From Aricia agestis (taxonomy: Eukaryota > Arthropoda > Insecta > Lepidoptera > Lycaenidae): a stretch of DNA of 64,000 nt. The first letter of the stretch is position 1; each line of letters starts with the position of its first letter. This document shows positions 21,435-32,644 of the stretch, piece by piece. The DNA lies in NCBI RefSeq assembly GCF_905147365.1, contig NC_056427.1, forward strand, positions 191,001 to 255,000. The letters are read 5' to 3'. A program made the translations under genes and the position numbers. Under the pieces are notes generated by a model. It made no database searches. It was not told the origin of the DNA and saw nothing but the letters and a program-made list of their open reading frames with translations.

Positions 21435-21888
21435 ACATCCATAATATTAATTCAACATTATAGTGTCGCTAGCAAATTCCGTATTTCAAGCGCTTCATTT
21501 AAACCGCCTAAAGTGTTGCCTTTTATAATTAATAAATTACAATTACCGCATACCGCATACCTATCGCATTACGCATTACCGCAATTTACTTTAAATATTT
21601 CCCCGCATCTATTATTTTTCCGCATTATCTTTTCCCGCATTTAAAGTCACAGGATTATATTATACCCCGCACCGCATCGCGTACCTTACTTCCATACAAG
21701 TAGGTACTTAATATTTTACCGCCAAATTGCTCGCTGTAATTTGTACGTATTTACAAACCGCATAATATTTGTTTATACTCCCGCAATCTCAAGTATTTAA
21801 TCTTTTCGCACATTTAAATAAATACTTAGGTACTTAAATACTTAGATTTTGTTTCACAAGGTCGTTAATAGAATATTAACATTTAAAA
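21435..21888 (+). other. 5' leader of BEL element 2
   Basis: Non-coding, rich in CCGCAT/TACCGCAT motifs (about 21540-21680), between the primer-binding site and the Gag ATG. Possibly a packaging region; this is inference. Confidence 0.5.
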
Positions 21889-22587
21889 ATGTCGAAAGTG
21901 TCGAAACAAGACAAACAGTCTATTTTGAATAACAAAGAGTTAGCGATGTTATTAGCTAAGCGTAACGTTTTATTTGAGCGCATTCAAAACATTTACGATC
22001 GCTCGAAAACCGCTGAGTCATGCGAAGCTGATAAGGAATTATTTCTCAGTTCTTGCATGACGATAGAGGAAATTAGAACTAATTTTCATAAATTGTTGGA
22101 CGACTATAACGCCGAATTACTTTCTTTAAATCCTGATTCCCAACTAGACTATCAAGCATACATGTCATTTGAAGAACTGTATTGCGTTATTAAACGCGTA
22201 CAATCACGTTTGGAATGTAACTACGCTAAGCCCAGCGACGCGGCACGCATCGATACAGTACGTATGCAGCCGAGGCTGCCTGCGATCGAGCTCGTGTCAT
22301 TCGACGGTGATATATGCAATTGGCCGCTTTTTTATGCAAGTTTTAAATCTACTGTGCACGATAATGGCTCTCTGACCGACGCTGACAGATTGTACTATTT
22401 ATTAGGTAAACTGTCGCCGAAGGCGCGGACCGTGTTCGCAGGAGTTACACCAAATGCTGAGAATTATCAAATAATATTCCAATCGCTTCTTGATAGGTAT
22501 CAGGATACTCGCATCCTCGCATCTACGTACTTAGATCAAGCTTTAAATCTTAAATTGTCTGGAGTCTGGACCCGCGTCAGTTTCTAG
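21889..22587 (+). CDS. gag: BEL/Pao Gag, N-terminal part
   Basis: A 232-codon frame starting ATGTCGAAAGTG. Residues 125-215 resemble the DUF1759 Gag domain of BEL/Pao elements (VSFDGDICNWPLFYASF, then DADRLYYLLGKLSPKA). The upstream ATG at 21889 follows AACATTTAAAA and is the first in the leader's frame. The frame ends at TAG 22585-22587. The next frame starts only a few bases away in +1 register and continues Gag with its zinc knuckles, so Gag and Pol were probably one frame. The break lies around GGAGTCTGGA (22561-22570). It may be a one-base insertion (or two-base loss) or, less likely, a programmed +1 shift. Confidence 0.9.
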   Translation: MSKVSKQDKQSILNNKELAMLLAKRNVLFERIQNIYDRSKTAESCEADKELFLSSCMTIEEIRTNFHKLLDDYNAELLSLNPDSQLDYQAYMSFEELYCVIKRVQSRLECNYAKPSDAARIDTVRMQPRLPAIELVSFDGDICNWPLFYASFKSTVHDNGSLTDADRLYYLLGKLSPKARTVFAGVTPNAENYQIIFQSLLDRYQDTRILASTYLDQALNLKLSGVWTRVSF

Positions 22588-22600
22588 TTTCCAATTATTT

Positions 22601-25600
22601 ATGAATAACTTTGTCACTGCAGTAAACTCTTTAAAAAACTTAAAATTAGACGACCTTTCAGATTTCATATTGCTACAACTCGCTTTGAAAAAGTTCGACC
22701 GAGACACTATACGTGCGTTCGAAATGACGGAGCGTAATAACAAAATACCTACACTCGATAGTTTCATTTCTTTTATAAGAGATCAGTCTCGAATATTTCT
22801 TAATACACAAAATATTTCATATAATATTTCATCTCGTAATATCGGTAAACATAGTTCGAATAAACTACGAGGCGGTAATTCCGCTCCAAATCCGCAGTCG
22901 TACGTAACATGTTCAGAATCTATCAATAATAATAATAGTTTACTTAAATGTATGTGCAACAACATTGTGCACGATCACTTTTTTAAATGTCCCGCTTTTA
23001 ATAACTTGACTCCGACCGCTCGATTTAAATATGTTAAGGATAATGAAGCTTGTGTTAATTGTTTAAGTTTAAAACATAAGATAAGCAATTGTTCAAGCAC
23101 ATCCAAGTGTCGTGTGTGTAACCAGCGTCACCATACATTACTGCATTTTAATAAAAATTCGCCGCGCAACATAAATAACAATCCAGTTTCTAGCGGTCAA
23201 GGTCATCGCGATAACGCTGCACCCGGGTGCACTGCGCCTAGTGATAGAAATTCCCAGCCGGAAGTATCTTTGTGTAGCACATTCGTCGCGCTGCCGGCGC
23301 GCACGCACGTGACCGCGCGGCAGACCACAAACAGTACTATACTTCTAGCCACCGCGCAAGCTATTGTTTACGATACGAGTGGATCACCGATAATCGTGCG
23401 TTGTTTACTAGATAGCGCGTCGCAAAGTAGTTTTATTACTTCCCATTGTTTCCGACGTCTCGGACTATGGAATAAAATGAAAAATTGTAATTTAATAGTT
23501 ACAGGAATCGGTGGCTCGGAAAAACCGTGTAAGGGTTCCGTAGATATTAGAATATATTCGCGCCTTAATAATAATATTAATTTTAATGTTTCCTCGCTTA
23601 TAGTGGATAGTATTACGGACATGTTGCCGAACGCTCATGTGGACGTATCCGCACTTACTCATCTCGAGAAATTGCCTCTCGCAGATTTAGATTTTGCGCT
23701 TCCGGGTAATATCGATATTTTGATCGGAGCTGCAGTATTCCCGCACTTACTGCTACCTAACATAGTACGCAGTGAGCAAGATAATTTACCTCCCGCTATT
23801 GAGACGGTTTTCGGTTATGTGATTATGGGCGCCGTGCCTACGTCACATAGTTCTCGTTATACTACGTCTTGCTGTTCTGTTCTTCAAGAAAATAACATTA
23901 ATTCTCTCGTAAAGCGATTTTGGGAGCTTGAAGAGATTTCCGCGCCGCCCTCGATGAGTCATAAGGACCTCGAGTGTGAAGAACATTTCCGCGCTACTAC
24001 TGTTCGCGATAACAGTGGTAGGTATATAGTCGCGTTACCATTTTGTGGTGACCCTTATTCGCTAGGCGATTCGTACGCCGTCGCTCTCAGACGTTTTCAT
24101 TGTTTAGAACGAAAACTGAATTCGTCACCTAACTTACGCCGCGCTTATAATGACGTTATTCGTGACTACATCGATAAATATTTTTTGAGCCCAGTTGTGA
24201 GTGATAACGCTGACTGCGTTCCCGCATATTATATTCCGCATCACGGTGTAGTTCGCGAAGATAAAATTTCCACTAAACTCCGCGTAGTTTTAGACGCTAG
24301 CTGTCGGACTACATCGGGCCAGTCTATCAATGATATTTTGCATACTGGACCGAATCTACAGGGTGATTTATTTAACATAATAATAAATTTTCGTCTTTTC
24401 AAAATTGCTTTGTCAGCTGATTGTCGACAAATGTTTCTTAATATAGGCGTTCACGAATCTGACCGTAGATTCCAGCGTATATTTTACCGCTTTAGTAATG
24501 ATGAACCTATAACGGTTTACCAATTTAACCGCGTTTGTTTCGGACTTAGGTCCAGTCCATATCACGCCTTACGAGTTGTGCGTCAACTGATTGCTGATGA
24601 AGGCGATGATTTTCCCGCTGCTGCGTTAGCAGCTTCTAAGTCTTTATTTATGGACGATATCGTTTGTAGCGTTATAGACACTCCGCGCGCAATTTCGCTT
24701 TGTGAAGAGCTTATTCAGCTTTTCAAGCGAGGCCAATTTGATCTTGTCAAATGGACGAGTAATTCAAAGGAGGTTCTCGCACACTTATCTGATTCTCATA
24801 AGGCTTCACCGGACATTGAGTTCGATAAGTCCATTCCGCATAAGGTCCTTGGCTTGCGCTGGGACAGATCGCAAGATAGTTTTCGCTTTGACGTCGCACT
24901 GCCTGATGCGAAGTGTACCAAACGCATAATGCTGTCCACAATAGCTCGACTTTGGGACATAATGGGTTTTGTGGCTCCCACCATTTTGTACGCCAAGCTC
25001 TTGATAAAAGAGCTTTGGTTGGCAAAGTGTGAGTGGGATGACGCACCTCCTAAACATATAGTCGCAGCCTGGAAGCAGTTTTGCAGCGAGCTTCCCAAGC
25101 TCAATCAAATTATTATACCGCGTCACTTAGGATTAGTGGATGGATGCAGTGTTAATTTAATAGGTTTCGCTGACGCTAGCGAAAGCGCTTACGGCGGAGT
25201 AGTGTATATGCAAGTCCGCAATGGCTGTAACTATTCTGTGCAATTAGTTTGTGCCAAGTCTAAAGTCTCGCCAGTCAAAACCATTTCGATTGCAAGACTT
25301 GAATTGTGTGCAGCCCTTCTGCTGTCACAATTGCTTCGCAAGGTCAAGGACACAGTTTCAGCCCACTACCCCATTAATAATATTTTCGCTTTCACTGACT
25401 CCAAGATAGTACTTGCTTGGATTTATTCTTCTCCGCATCGCTGGCAGACTTTTGTCGCCAATCGCATTACCAAACTTATAGAGTTTGTTTCCCCCACTTG
25501 TTTTAATCACGTCCCGGGTATTGAAAACCCCGCTGACTGCCTGTCTCGTGGAATCCCTCCAATGGCCCTTCTCGATCATCCCTTATGGAAACGTGGTCCA

Positions 25601-27187
25601 CCCTGGATTAGCCATGATCCGTCAGAGTGGCCCATTGAACCCTATAGAGAGAATACAGAAGTTGAGGACGTACCCGAGCAAAAAATTGTCTCTCATCCTG
25701 TGGTCGTTGATGTTGCGCATTCCCCGTTTTATACACTCGCACAGCGCATATCATCTTGGCCTAAGTTGTTACGCGTCATCGTTTATGTCTGCAGGTTTCT
25801 TAGGAAACTACCTAAAGGAACTTTTGTTTCAATATCCGATCTGGAATACGCAGAACGCAAATTATTATTATCCGTACAGGCTGTTCATTTTAATAATGAT
25901 ATTCAAAGTTTAAAAAATAACTTACATGTTTCCCCCGCTCTTCTTAAACTTAAACCGTTTCTCGATAAGAACGGTATAATACGCGTCGGTGGTCGTTTGT
26001 CAAATTCAGACGAGCCTTATAACTATAAGCATCCGTGCATTCTTCCGCGTCATGATCATGTAGTCGATCTTCTTGTAGAATTTTATCACAAAAGGCATCT
26101 TCATGCCGGTCCAGAGCTACTTATGTCCTTACTCAGGCAAAAGTACTGGATTTTAGCTGCTCGGCGAACCATTCGCCAGATAATACATAAATGTAACACG
26201 TGTTTTAGATTTCGTCCGCGTCCAACTTATCCTCTTATGGCAGACCTTCCTAGCCAACGCGTGAACCAGGTAGATAAGGCGTTCACATTTACCGGTTGCG
26301 ATTATGCTGGACCTCTACAGTACACTCCGATACGTGGTCGAGGTGTTAAAGGTCGTAAGGCTTGGTTATGCATATTCACATGCCTAACAACGCGCGCTAC
26401 GCATATTGAGATTGCGACGGATTTGAGCACGGTGTCTTTTCTAGCCGCACTAAAGCGTTTTCTTTCGCGCCGCGGCCCTATACAGTGCTTGTACTCTGAT
26501 AACGGCACTTGTTTCGTGGGCGCTAATTCGTACTTACGCGATTTATATAAATTTCTAAATGAAGAATACCGCACACGTATTCAAGACGAACTTTTGACCA
26601 ATCACATTGATTGGAAATTTATTCCGCCTGCCTCTCCACATTTCGGGGGATGCTGGGAGAGCATGGTTAAGGTAATAAAAACGCACCTCTTTAAGGTTAT
26701 AGGTCAACAAATTCTTTCTTACGAGGAACTTTTAACTGTCCTCGCTCAAGTCGAGGCATTGATAAACTCGCGTCCGCTTACTACGTTGAGCAGCGATCCC
26801 GCTGAGCCTTCTGCTTTAACTCCTGCGCACTTCCTAAACACAGTGCCATTGTCGTCACTACCCGCTCCTGAAGCACATTCATCTAACATGCTTCAAAGAC
26901 ATACACTGCTCGACAAGCTCGTGCAGTCATTTTGGCGGCGCTGGCGTTTAGAGTACTTACATAAGCTGCAGACTAGATATAAGTGGAGTAGTCCTGCTTC
27001 GCCTATACGGGAAGGAACGTTAGTTATTATCATTAATGACAATTCACCACCGCTTTCGTGGCCACTAGGTGTCATCGAAAAGTTACATACCGCTAAAGAT
27101 GGTACAACTCGCGTTGTGACTGTTAAGACCGCGAAGGGAAGCTACGTGCGCCCTGTTGTACGTCTCTGTCCATTACCTACCCAGTGA
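22601..27187 (+). CDS. pol: BEL/Pao Gag C-terminus and Pol polyprotein
   Basis: An uninterrupted 1528-codon frame; the ATG at 22601 is internal, since homologous Gag sequence extends upstream in this frame. In order: zinc-knuckle cysteines around residues 117-175 (CMCNNIVHDHFFKC, CVNC, CRVCNQRHH); aspartic protease with LLDSASQSSFI near 268; RT from about 543 (YYIPHHGVVRED) to the FMDD active site near 682; RNase H with GFADASESAYGG near 855 and FAFTDSKIVLAW near 930; H2C2 zinc finger near 1160-1200; integrase DDE motifs GCDYAGP (about 1231), SDNGTCFVGA (about 1298) and GGCWESM (about 1350); and a DUF5641-like tail. It supplies the enzymes for cDNA synthesis and integration of the element. 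All catalytic motifs look intact. Confidence 0.95.
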   Translation: MNNFVTAVNSLKNLKLDDLSDFILLQLALKKFDRDTIRAFEMTERNNKIPTLDSFISFIRDQSRIFLNTQNISYNISSRNIGKHSSNKLRGGNSAPNPQSYVTCSESINNNNSLLKCMCNNIVHDHFFKCPAFNNLTPTARFKYVKDNEACVNCLSLKHKISNCSSTSKCRVCNQRHHTLLHFNKNSPRNINNNPVSSGQGHRDNAAPGCTAPSDRNSQPEVSLCSTFVALPARTHVTARQTTNSTILLATAQAIVYDTSGSPIIVRCLLDSASQSSFITSHCFRRLGLWNKMKNCNLIVTGIGGSEKPCKGSVDIRIYSRLNNNINFNVSSLIVDSITDMLPNAHVDVSALTHLEKLPLADLDFALPGNIDILIGAAVFPHLLLPNIVRSEQDNLPPAIETVFGYVIMGAVPTSHSSRYTTSCCSVLQENNINSLVKRFWELEEISAPPSMSHKDLECEEHFRATTVRDNSGRYIVALPFCGDPYSLGDSYAVALRRFHCLERKLNSSPNLRRAYNDVIRDYIDKYFLSPVVSDNADCVPAYYIPHHGVVREDKISTKLRVVLDASCRTTSGQSINDILHTGPNLQGDLFNIIINFRLFKIALSADCRQMFLNIGVHESDRRFQRIFYRFSNDEPITVYQFNRVCFGLRSSPYHALRVVRQLIADEGDDFPAAALAASKSLFMDDIVCSVIDTPRAISLCEELIQLFKRGQFDLVKWTSNSKEVLAHLSDSHKASPDIEFDKSIPHKVLGLRWDRSQDSFRFDVALPDAKCTKRIMLSTIARLWDIMGFVAPTILYAKLLIKELWLAKCEWDDAPPKHIVAAWKQFCSELPKLNQIIIPRHLGLVDGCSVNLIGFADASESAYGGVVYMQVRNGCNYSVQLVCAKSKVSPVKTISIARLELCAALLLSQLLRKVKDTVSAHYPINNIFAFTDSKIVLAWIYSSPHRWQTFVANRITKLIEFVSPTCFNHVPGIENPADCLSRGIPPMALLDHPLWKRGPPWISHDPSEWPIEPYRENTEVEDVPEQKIVSHPVVVDVAHSPFYTLAQRISSWPKLLRVIVYVCRFLRKLPKGTFVSISDLEYAERKLLLSVQAVHFNNDIQSLKNNLHVSPALLKLKPFLDKNGIIRVGGRLSNSDEPYNYKHPCILPRHDHVVDLLVEFYHKRHLHAGPELLMSLLRQKYWILAARRTIRQIIHKCNTCFRFRPRPTYPLMADLPSQRVNQVDKAFTFTGCDYAGPLQYTPIRGRGVKGRKAWLCIFTCLTTRATHIEIATDLSTVSFLAALKRFLSRRGPIQCLYSDNGTCFVGANSYLRDLYKFLNEEYRTRIQDELLTNHIDWKFIPPASPHFGGCWESMVKVIKTHLFKVIGQQILSYEELLTVLAQVEALINSRPLTTLSSDPAEPSALTPAHFLNTVPLSSLPAPEAHSSNMLQRHTLLDKLVQSFWRRWRLEYLHKLQTRYKWSSPASPIREGTLVIIINDNSPPLSWPLGVIEKLHTAKDGTTRVVTVKTAKGSYVRPVVRLCPLPTQ

Positions 27188-27332
27188 GATCTAGTTGTAA
27201 CCTAGATCTCCTTCCTTTAGTTTATAGGTTAATATAAGTAGGATATAATTCAGTAAATTGACGGTAATGCGATAGTTTACTTACTTAAGAAATATACTAC
27301 TATTTTTCAGTCTTTTTTAAAGGTAACCCTTT

Positions 27333-27345
27333 AAGGCCGGGGGAA
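27333..27345 (+). other. Polypurine tract, BEL element 2
   Basis: AAGGCCGGGGGAA lies directly before the 3' LTR TGTTAGC and is the expected plus-strand primer site. Confidence 0.75.
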
Positions 27346-27941
27346 TGTTAGCGCCATCTGTATTCCGCTATTATGTCTTATACATTTTAATTCAAATTGA
27401 GCGATATTCCCCATCCTTTTCCACTGACGCCGTATGCACGCTACTGATTGGTCAAGACAAGTGGCGTGATCTGCAAGCTCCTGCGCTGACGAATCAACCC
27501 CCGAGGAGAATGCATTATGCATTGTCTCTTGAAAATCGTCGCTAGCCGCGTCCGCTCGCTCCTCGGGCGATATATCCGCTAATAACTTTAATCCTGTCCT
27601 TTTATCCGCATCGAGCGCGCTCGCTAATAACTATAAACTATAGATGAGTGAAAGTGATTTGTGAAGTGCAGTAAAACCACATCCGAAGACAATTGAAGAA
27701 GGGACGAGGTCGGCGCCATCCACTCTCAGGTAGCGTGCTTTCTCCTTTCCTTCTTCCAGCAATATCGCTCATATTAAGAGCTGGCGATTACCAGTTCTCC
27801 TTCGAAATACAGTCCACCTAAACCCTAAATTAATTCTTTGCTTAATAAAGTAAAGACATTTCCGCAAATCGCCAGACACGGCCATATTAAAATCGGCCAT
27901 CTTATCCCGACCGCACCATTTGGTAACGTCATTCTTATACA
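27346..27941 (+). repeat. 3' LTR of BEL element 2
   Basis: 596 bp, same ends as the 5' LTR and one visible difference. Poly(A) signal AATAAA at 27844-27849. Followed by CTACT (27942-27946). Confidence 0.96.
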
Positions 27942-27946
27942 CTACT

Positions 27947-28744
27947 TAAATCAAGAGGAACATCTTGCTGATTCCGTCAAATAGCGTAAGAGCAGTATAC
28001 GGTATAAAAAAAATCATATTTTAAATATTGTTTTTCACGTTTATCGCTAGCACTTAATGAGCACTTACTACCTATGTATTTATTACGGAACTATATCACC
28101 ATTATTAAAGTTTTTGGTTATGTACACTGCTAGCTTGACGTCAAGTTCGCAGTATTAGCATTTATTGCGAATTTTGAGGAGCACTAAATTCGCGGTTTTT
28201 GCACCAATACCGACTTACCCATTCCGAGTTATTTGCTTACTTTGTCATCCTAGCTTTATACACGTTCACGCATTTACCAGCTTACTCCCCAAGTCAACCG
28301 TACGTAAAGAAGTTTTACTTCAAAAATAATAATCAAAATCAGCAATGTACAACACAGTGTTTATTACGATCGTAATTTCACATACAGTACATCAACGCAG
28401 ACTTCGATCAGATGCACATAATTACAGAAATATGAAAGTAAATAACTCCTTACTATTCATGATCTCCTAGTAAATCTATGCCAGCCATTCTCAAAGTGTA
28501 GAGCCCTGGGGCTTCGCAAAGGATTGTTTTAACTTTTAACCGACTTCAAAAAAAGGAGGATATTACAAATGTCATCAGACAGCTTGGTGACAATTCATTC
28601 AAAGACAAAATATTTTTTGTTGGTTCTAAAAAATGATCCTAAATCTATATACGAATAGACTTACTTTCAACTATTTTTTTGGGGTTAAAAACGCCTTCCA
28701 TTTTCCCCTAGCGATCTAAAAGTAGTGTGCGAGTACTTCACTAG
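27947..28744. other. No gene recognised
   Basis: Apart from the short repeat at 27990-28053 shared with 20252-20308, and an ACCGACTTCAAAAAAAGGAGG repeat motif at 28538-28560, I see nothing definable. Confidence 0.4.
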
Positions 28745-28945
28745 AATGTCACACCCGCAACTCCGTTGCGCCAAAATTCGGTGATCGCCTGGGAACCGTA
28801 GTTTTTCGGGATTAAAACTATCCTATATCCTTTCCCGTTTCTCAAAGTATCTCCGTACCAAATTTTATATCAATCGGTTCAGCCGTTTTAGCGTGAAGAC
28901 GTAACAGACAGACACACTTTCGCATTTATAATATAGGGAGGATTT
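28745..28945 (-). repeat. Repeat A copy, reverse
   Basis: GTCACACCCGCAACTCCGTTGCGCC, CCCGTTTCTCAAAGTATCTCC, AATCGGTTCAGCC and ACAGACAGACACACTTTCGC appear in the order of the reverse A consensus. Confidence 0.8.
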
Positions 28946-29139
28946 CTTCGATATAAGCTTCCCCCTATTCATGTTACCCCAGTACGTGCGCTGTATATCG
29001 CGTCGTGGGTTCGTTTATAACATGCGATATCGGATATGTAAATTATCTTTATGCATACAAGATTTTTGCCAGATACCTTTCTAAGAATATTGTAAAAAAA
29101 TATTTTAAATGAAGTGTCAATTCTTTATTGTGTTTGGGG

Positions 29140-29551
29140 TTCCGTTCTCCGTAGTGTTTTATAAGGGGCACCGTACATTTTTTACGCTATAATAATTATA
29201 ATATGTCCTTTCCCGGGACTAAAAGTAGTACATCAAAATATGTTCAGCAATTTAAGCGTAAATAGATAACATACATATTTATATTATTAATAAAAGTATG
29301 AATTTTCGTTACACTACCTCGTATATAGCGTAAAACGATAACAGACATACAGACGGACAATCAACGTCTTAAATAATATTACTTAGTATGTATTTTCGTA
29401 GACCCTCTACGCGAGTGCTACGCGGCTGTTTGAACGTTTCATGTGTTATCCAACTGCGACGAAAAAGAGGGTTTTGATCGAAATAGATTTATTCTTATGT
29501 TCTATACAGAGCGCCTGCGTCATGGATTTTCCCATCAAATTTTTTTCAAGT
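29140..29551. other. Degenerate GTCY-type repeat fragments
   Basis: GGGGTTCCGTTCTCCGTAG and GTCCTTTCCCGGGACTAAAAG lie at 29140-29230, and ACAGACATACAGACGGACAATC at 29340-29362. These are diverged A/B-type repeat pieces. Confidence 0.5.
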
Positions 29552-29650
29552 AACTTTTTCAGCGCTGCTACTTTTACAGTGATCTCTATTATAGGGGACT
29601 CATTGTACCTACCCTAAAGCGCCACTCAGTTTTGTTACAACCTGTATACC
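29552..29650 (-). repeat. P1 MITE, half copy
   Basis: Matches one arm of P1: TTCAGCGCTGCTACTTTTACAGTG...CTACCCTAAAG...GTTTTGTTACAACCTGTATA. The other arm is absent. Confidence 0.7.
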
Positions 29651-30769
29651 AAAATTTTATGAAAAATTGGTCCACTCTATTTTTTAAATATTTTTTAGTC
29701 AAAAAATAAGAAAAACAATGTTTTCCGGACCAGTAAGCCGTATCTCTATATAATATCTAAACCAAGTTTATCTAAAAGAGATACTTCTACAAACTACGAA
29801 GAGAAAAGCGACCGCAATAGACAAAAATCTCTTATAACTAAATGGAAAATAAACCTTAAATCAATGAAATAGAGCCTAAAATTAAATGAAATCTATCAAT
29901 TATAGACAAAAATCATTTGTAACTACCAAATGACGGAAAATAAACCTTAACTTAATAGCATAGAGGTTAAAATCGAATGAAAAATAACAATTATATTACA
30001 TACCTTATTACAACGGAATTAGATTTAAAATAAAATGTATACAACTGTAGAAACTGTGGCAGGTAAAAATGTACTCTATCTACATTATAGTAAAGTTCAA
30101 ATTCCATCGCTCGTTGTTACCAAATTTATATCCCCAAGTTGCCATAGCGATATGCACTTTACTACATTGTATTAAAGTTTATATTAGCTTGATTACTGTA
30201 GTGCTCGTTGAAAAGTTTGAGAACTACCCGCAAGAAGTATTTGCACAGTTTGTAAATACTTTGTATGGACCCCGCCTTAAGTTGTTTTGTAAAAAAAAAA
30301 TCATTTATAAATTGGTTTTGGTCAGTTTAACGATTTTGTACGCCAGACTGGGAATGGACGGTTCTGTTTTCGAGTGTATGTATGTTTAGCACTTTGTATG
30401 ACCTAAACGGTTCATCGGATTACATGCATAACATACAAACATGCTTTGCGAAAATAGTTTATCGCGTGGTAACCGTACATTTTACATTTATATAAGACGT
30501 ATATTATGGACTCATAGACATAATATATACTATTATAGGTTTATGTTATGGACTCATAGAAAACCCCCGAACCAAATTTTCCAACTCAATATGCTAATAA
30601 CTCCTACATCAACTCTCAATTCCTCGCTCCGAGTGATCCACTCTCATCATCTGTCACCACCAGACGTCAGGGGGTAAAGGGGGGAGGGGAGAAATGATAT
30701 GGGGAGATGGGGTGATGAAATTTGGAGTTGATTTGACAATATGATTGGGATGCTGTGGTTAAAATCTTT
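29651..30769. other. No gene recognised
   Basis: The 106-codon frame at 30069 shows no family features. A 29850-29990 segment contains loosely repeated AAATGGAAAATAAACCTTAA motifs. 30480-30560 duplicates ATTATGGACTCATAGA with 40-bp spacing. Confidence 0.4.
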
Positions 30770-30960
30770 ACTTATATTAAAAAATATCAAAGTGTGTCTG
30801 TCTGTTACCTCTTCACGCCCAAACCATTAAATCGATCTTGCTGAAATTTACTATGGAGATACTCTGAGTCCCGGGAAAGGACATAGGACACTATTCTACC
30901 CGGAGAAACGTACGGTTCGTGCGATAAACTTATTTAGGCGCAACCGACTTGCGGACGTCA
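30770..30960 (+). repeat. Repeat A copy, forward
   Basis: GTGTGTCTGTCTGTTACCTC, TCACGCCCAAACCATTAAATC, AGTCCCGGGAAAGGACATAG, CGTACGGTTCGTGCG and CTTGCGGACGTCATATAGT, the forward A order. Confidence 0.8.
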
Positions 30961-31844
30961 TATAGTAGTGACTAGTGATATAAGTGCGTATGGCTCGCCA
31001 TATATCATCAGTTTTTATGACATTTCGACACTACTGTACACACTTGGTGAACTTCTAAGTGCTTCTGTGAGCCTAGTACAATAAAACGTTAGATAAAGTC
31101 TGGTCTATGGCTAGAAAGAAAAAGAGAGTGTATGTGTGTGAAAGAGATAATGACAGCTTATCACGGACATGATCCGAATTTATATCATCAACGAATGTTT
31201 CCTTGTATGTGTGAGAGATACGCAGCTTACCGGGTTCATAGACCGAATTTCTATCTATCTGGCGACCGGACTTTACGTGACATTTTCTTATACTAGGGCC
31301 GCATAAGTGTGAAGGAAGTCCTGATCTCAGAATAGCATAACCTAAGGAGTTGAAATAGCATTTTCTACCATTCTAAATTGTACGTTGAACATTCATCTTT
31401 TGCTAGAATGACGCACCGATTTTCTGTAAGACTATGATAGCCCATAAAGTCTGTGGCGGTACCCAAAATTCGCCTAACATTCCTGCATCGCACATCGAAG
31501 TTTTCTGAGCGCGTCGGTATATTATATACGATAGCTGAAATGTATCACGTGGGCTTCGGCCTGACCGGGCATACCACCTCGCTCGGTCGGAAGATCTTCC
31601 TTTAGCGTCACCGCGCATATTCCCACAAGTTTTTCTTACTTAATTCCGAAGAACATCATAACTTGCGTCATAGTAAAAGGAGCGGAAGTAAGTTATCTTC
31701 ATAGAAAGGCACCGCGCGCGGCTTGTATGTGTGCGCCATAGTATCAATGCGCGTGCGTCGCCACGTACGGCACACAACAAAATCTCGGCGGTACCAGCCT
31801 AGTAAAACTGGCCGAGATTTTGTTGTGTGCCGTACGTGGCGACG

Positions 31845-31857
31845 CACTATGGAAAAT
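31845..31857 (+). repeat. Left terminal repeat of Transib
   Basis: CACTATGGAAAAT; the first seven bases fit CACWRTG. It pairs with 37343-37355 at 11 of 13 positions. Confidence 0.88.
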
Positions 31858-32644
31858 GGTAGAACTAGAGCATATCATAAATGGATTTTAAAAATATCAC
31901 AATTTGAATGAAATATTTATTGCATTCGATACTCTAATAACCAAATAATCCTAATCAGACATTTTTTTTGTTCTAAAACTGCATAAATATTTTTTTTTCA
32001 TAGGTTGAAGTAAGTTGAAGTAAGTTGAAGTAGCGGATGGCTCATTCAAATGTTTGCATACACGTAATTCAAATGAATATTGTGAAAAAAGTATTTAGCT
32101 CATGCATGCGGTTTTATACATTTTAAAAAATGATATTTTATGTTCTTAATAATGAGCTCACGGACGTAAAAAAAATACGGACGGATCGCCATTAAGAAAT
32201 GAGTGAAGCACCCTTAATAAGCCCAGGCGATCATATGTACACATCTTGCACAAACACTCGCACTGTAATAAGCCGATCGTACCGCCATTACGCAATTAGA
32301 CTGCATCGCGGTGACACATCTTTGTCATTCATAAATAAAAATAAATATGCCATCTTGTGTTGTAAAATGGTTCAAGAACAATACAACCTTACACAAAAAA
32401 CATCAAGGAATAATATTTCATAGGTAAGATAACATATTTTTAAAGTATTTTGATAAAATAATGTAAATATTAATTCAACTTCATCAGGTCAGTATTGTCC
32501 ATAACAAAGTGGGGAAATTTTCTCCAAACCGGGGAAAATTTTAAATTATTTTTAAATAATCAAATAATTAATTTTATTGTCTTTTATTAGTGTCATGTAT
32601 GTATTTAGCATACTATTGACCAGTAGTTAGGCAGGAATACAATA

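Larger units (their letters stand above)
20815..27941 (+). mobile_element. Complete young BEL/Pao LTR retrotransposon 2
   Basis: Two 596-bp LTRs, TGTTAGC...ATACA, bracket a leader, Gag, Pol and polypurine tract, with CTACT duplicated at 20810-20814 and 27942-27946. By eye the LTRs differ at one position (C at 21405, T at 27936), so insertion was recent. Domain order is Gag, zinc knuckles, protease, RT, RNase H, integrase, as in BEL/Pao elements. The only coding break I see is a frame change near 22563. It is clearly a different lineage from element 1. Confidence 0.96.

Noticed and set aside
24747..25126. Several minus-strand frames of about 100 codons
   Set aside because: Shadows of the intact Pol frame on the opposite strand.
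31403..31618. 71-codon minus-strand frame with Arg-rich start
   Set aside because: No recognisable family, no neighbours, and length expected by chance.
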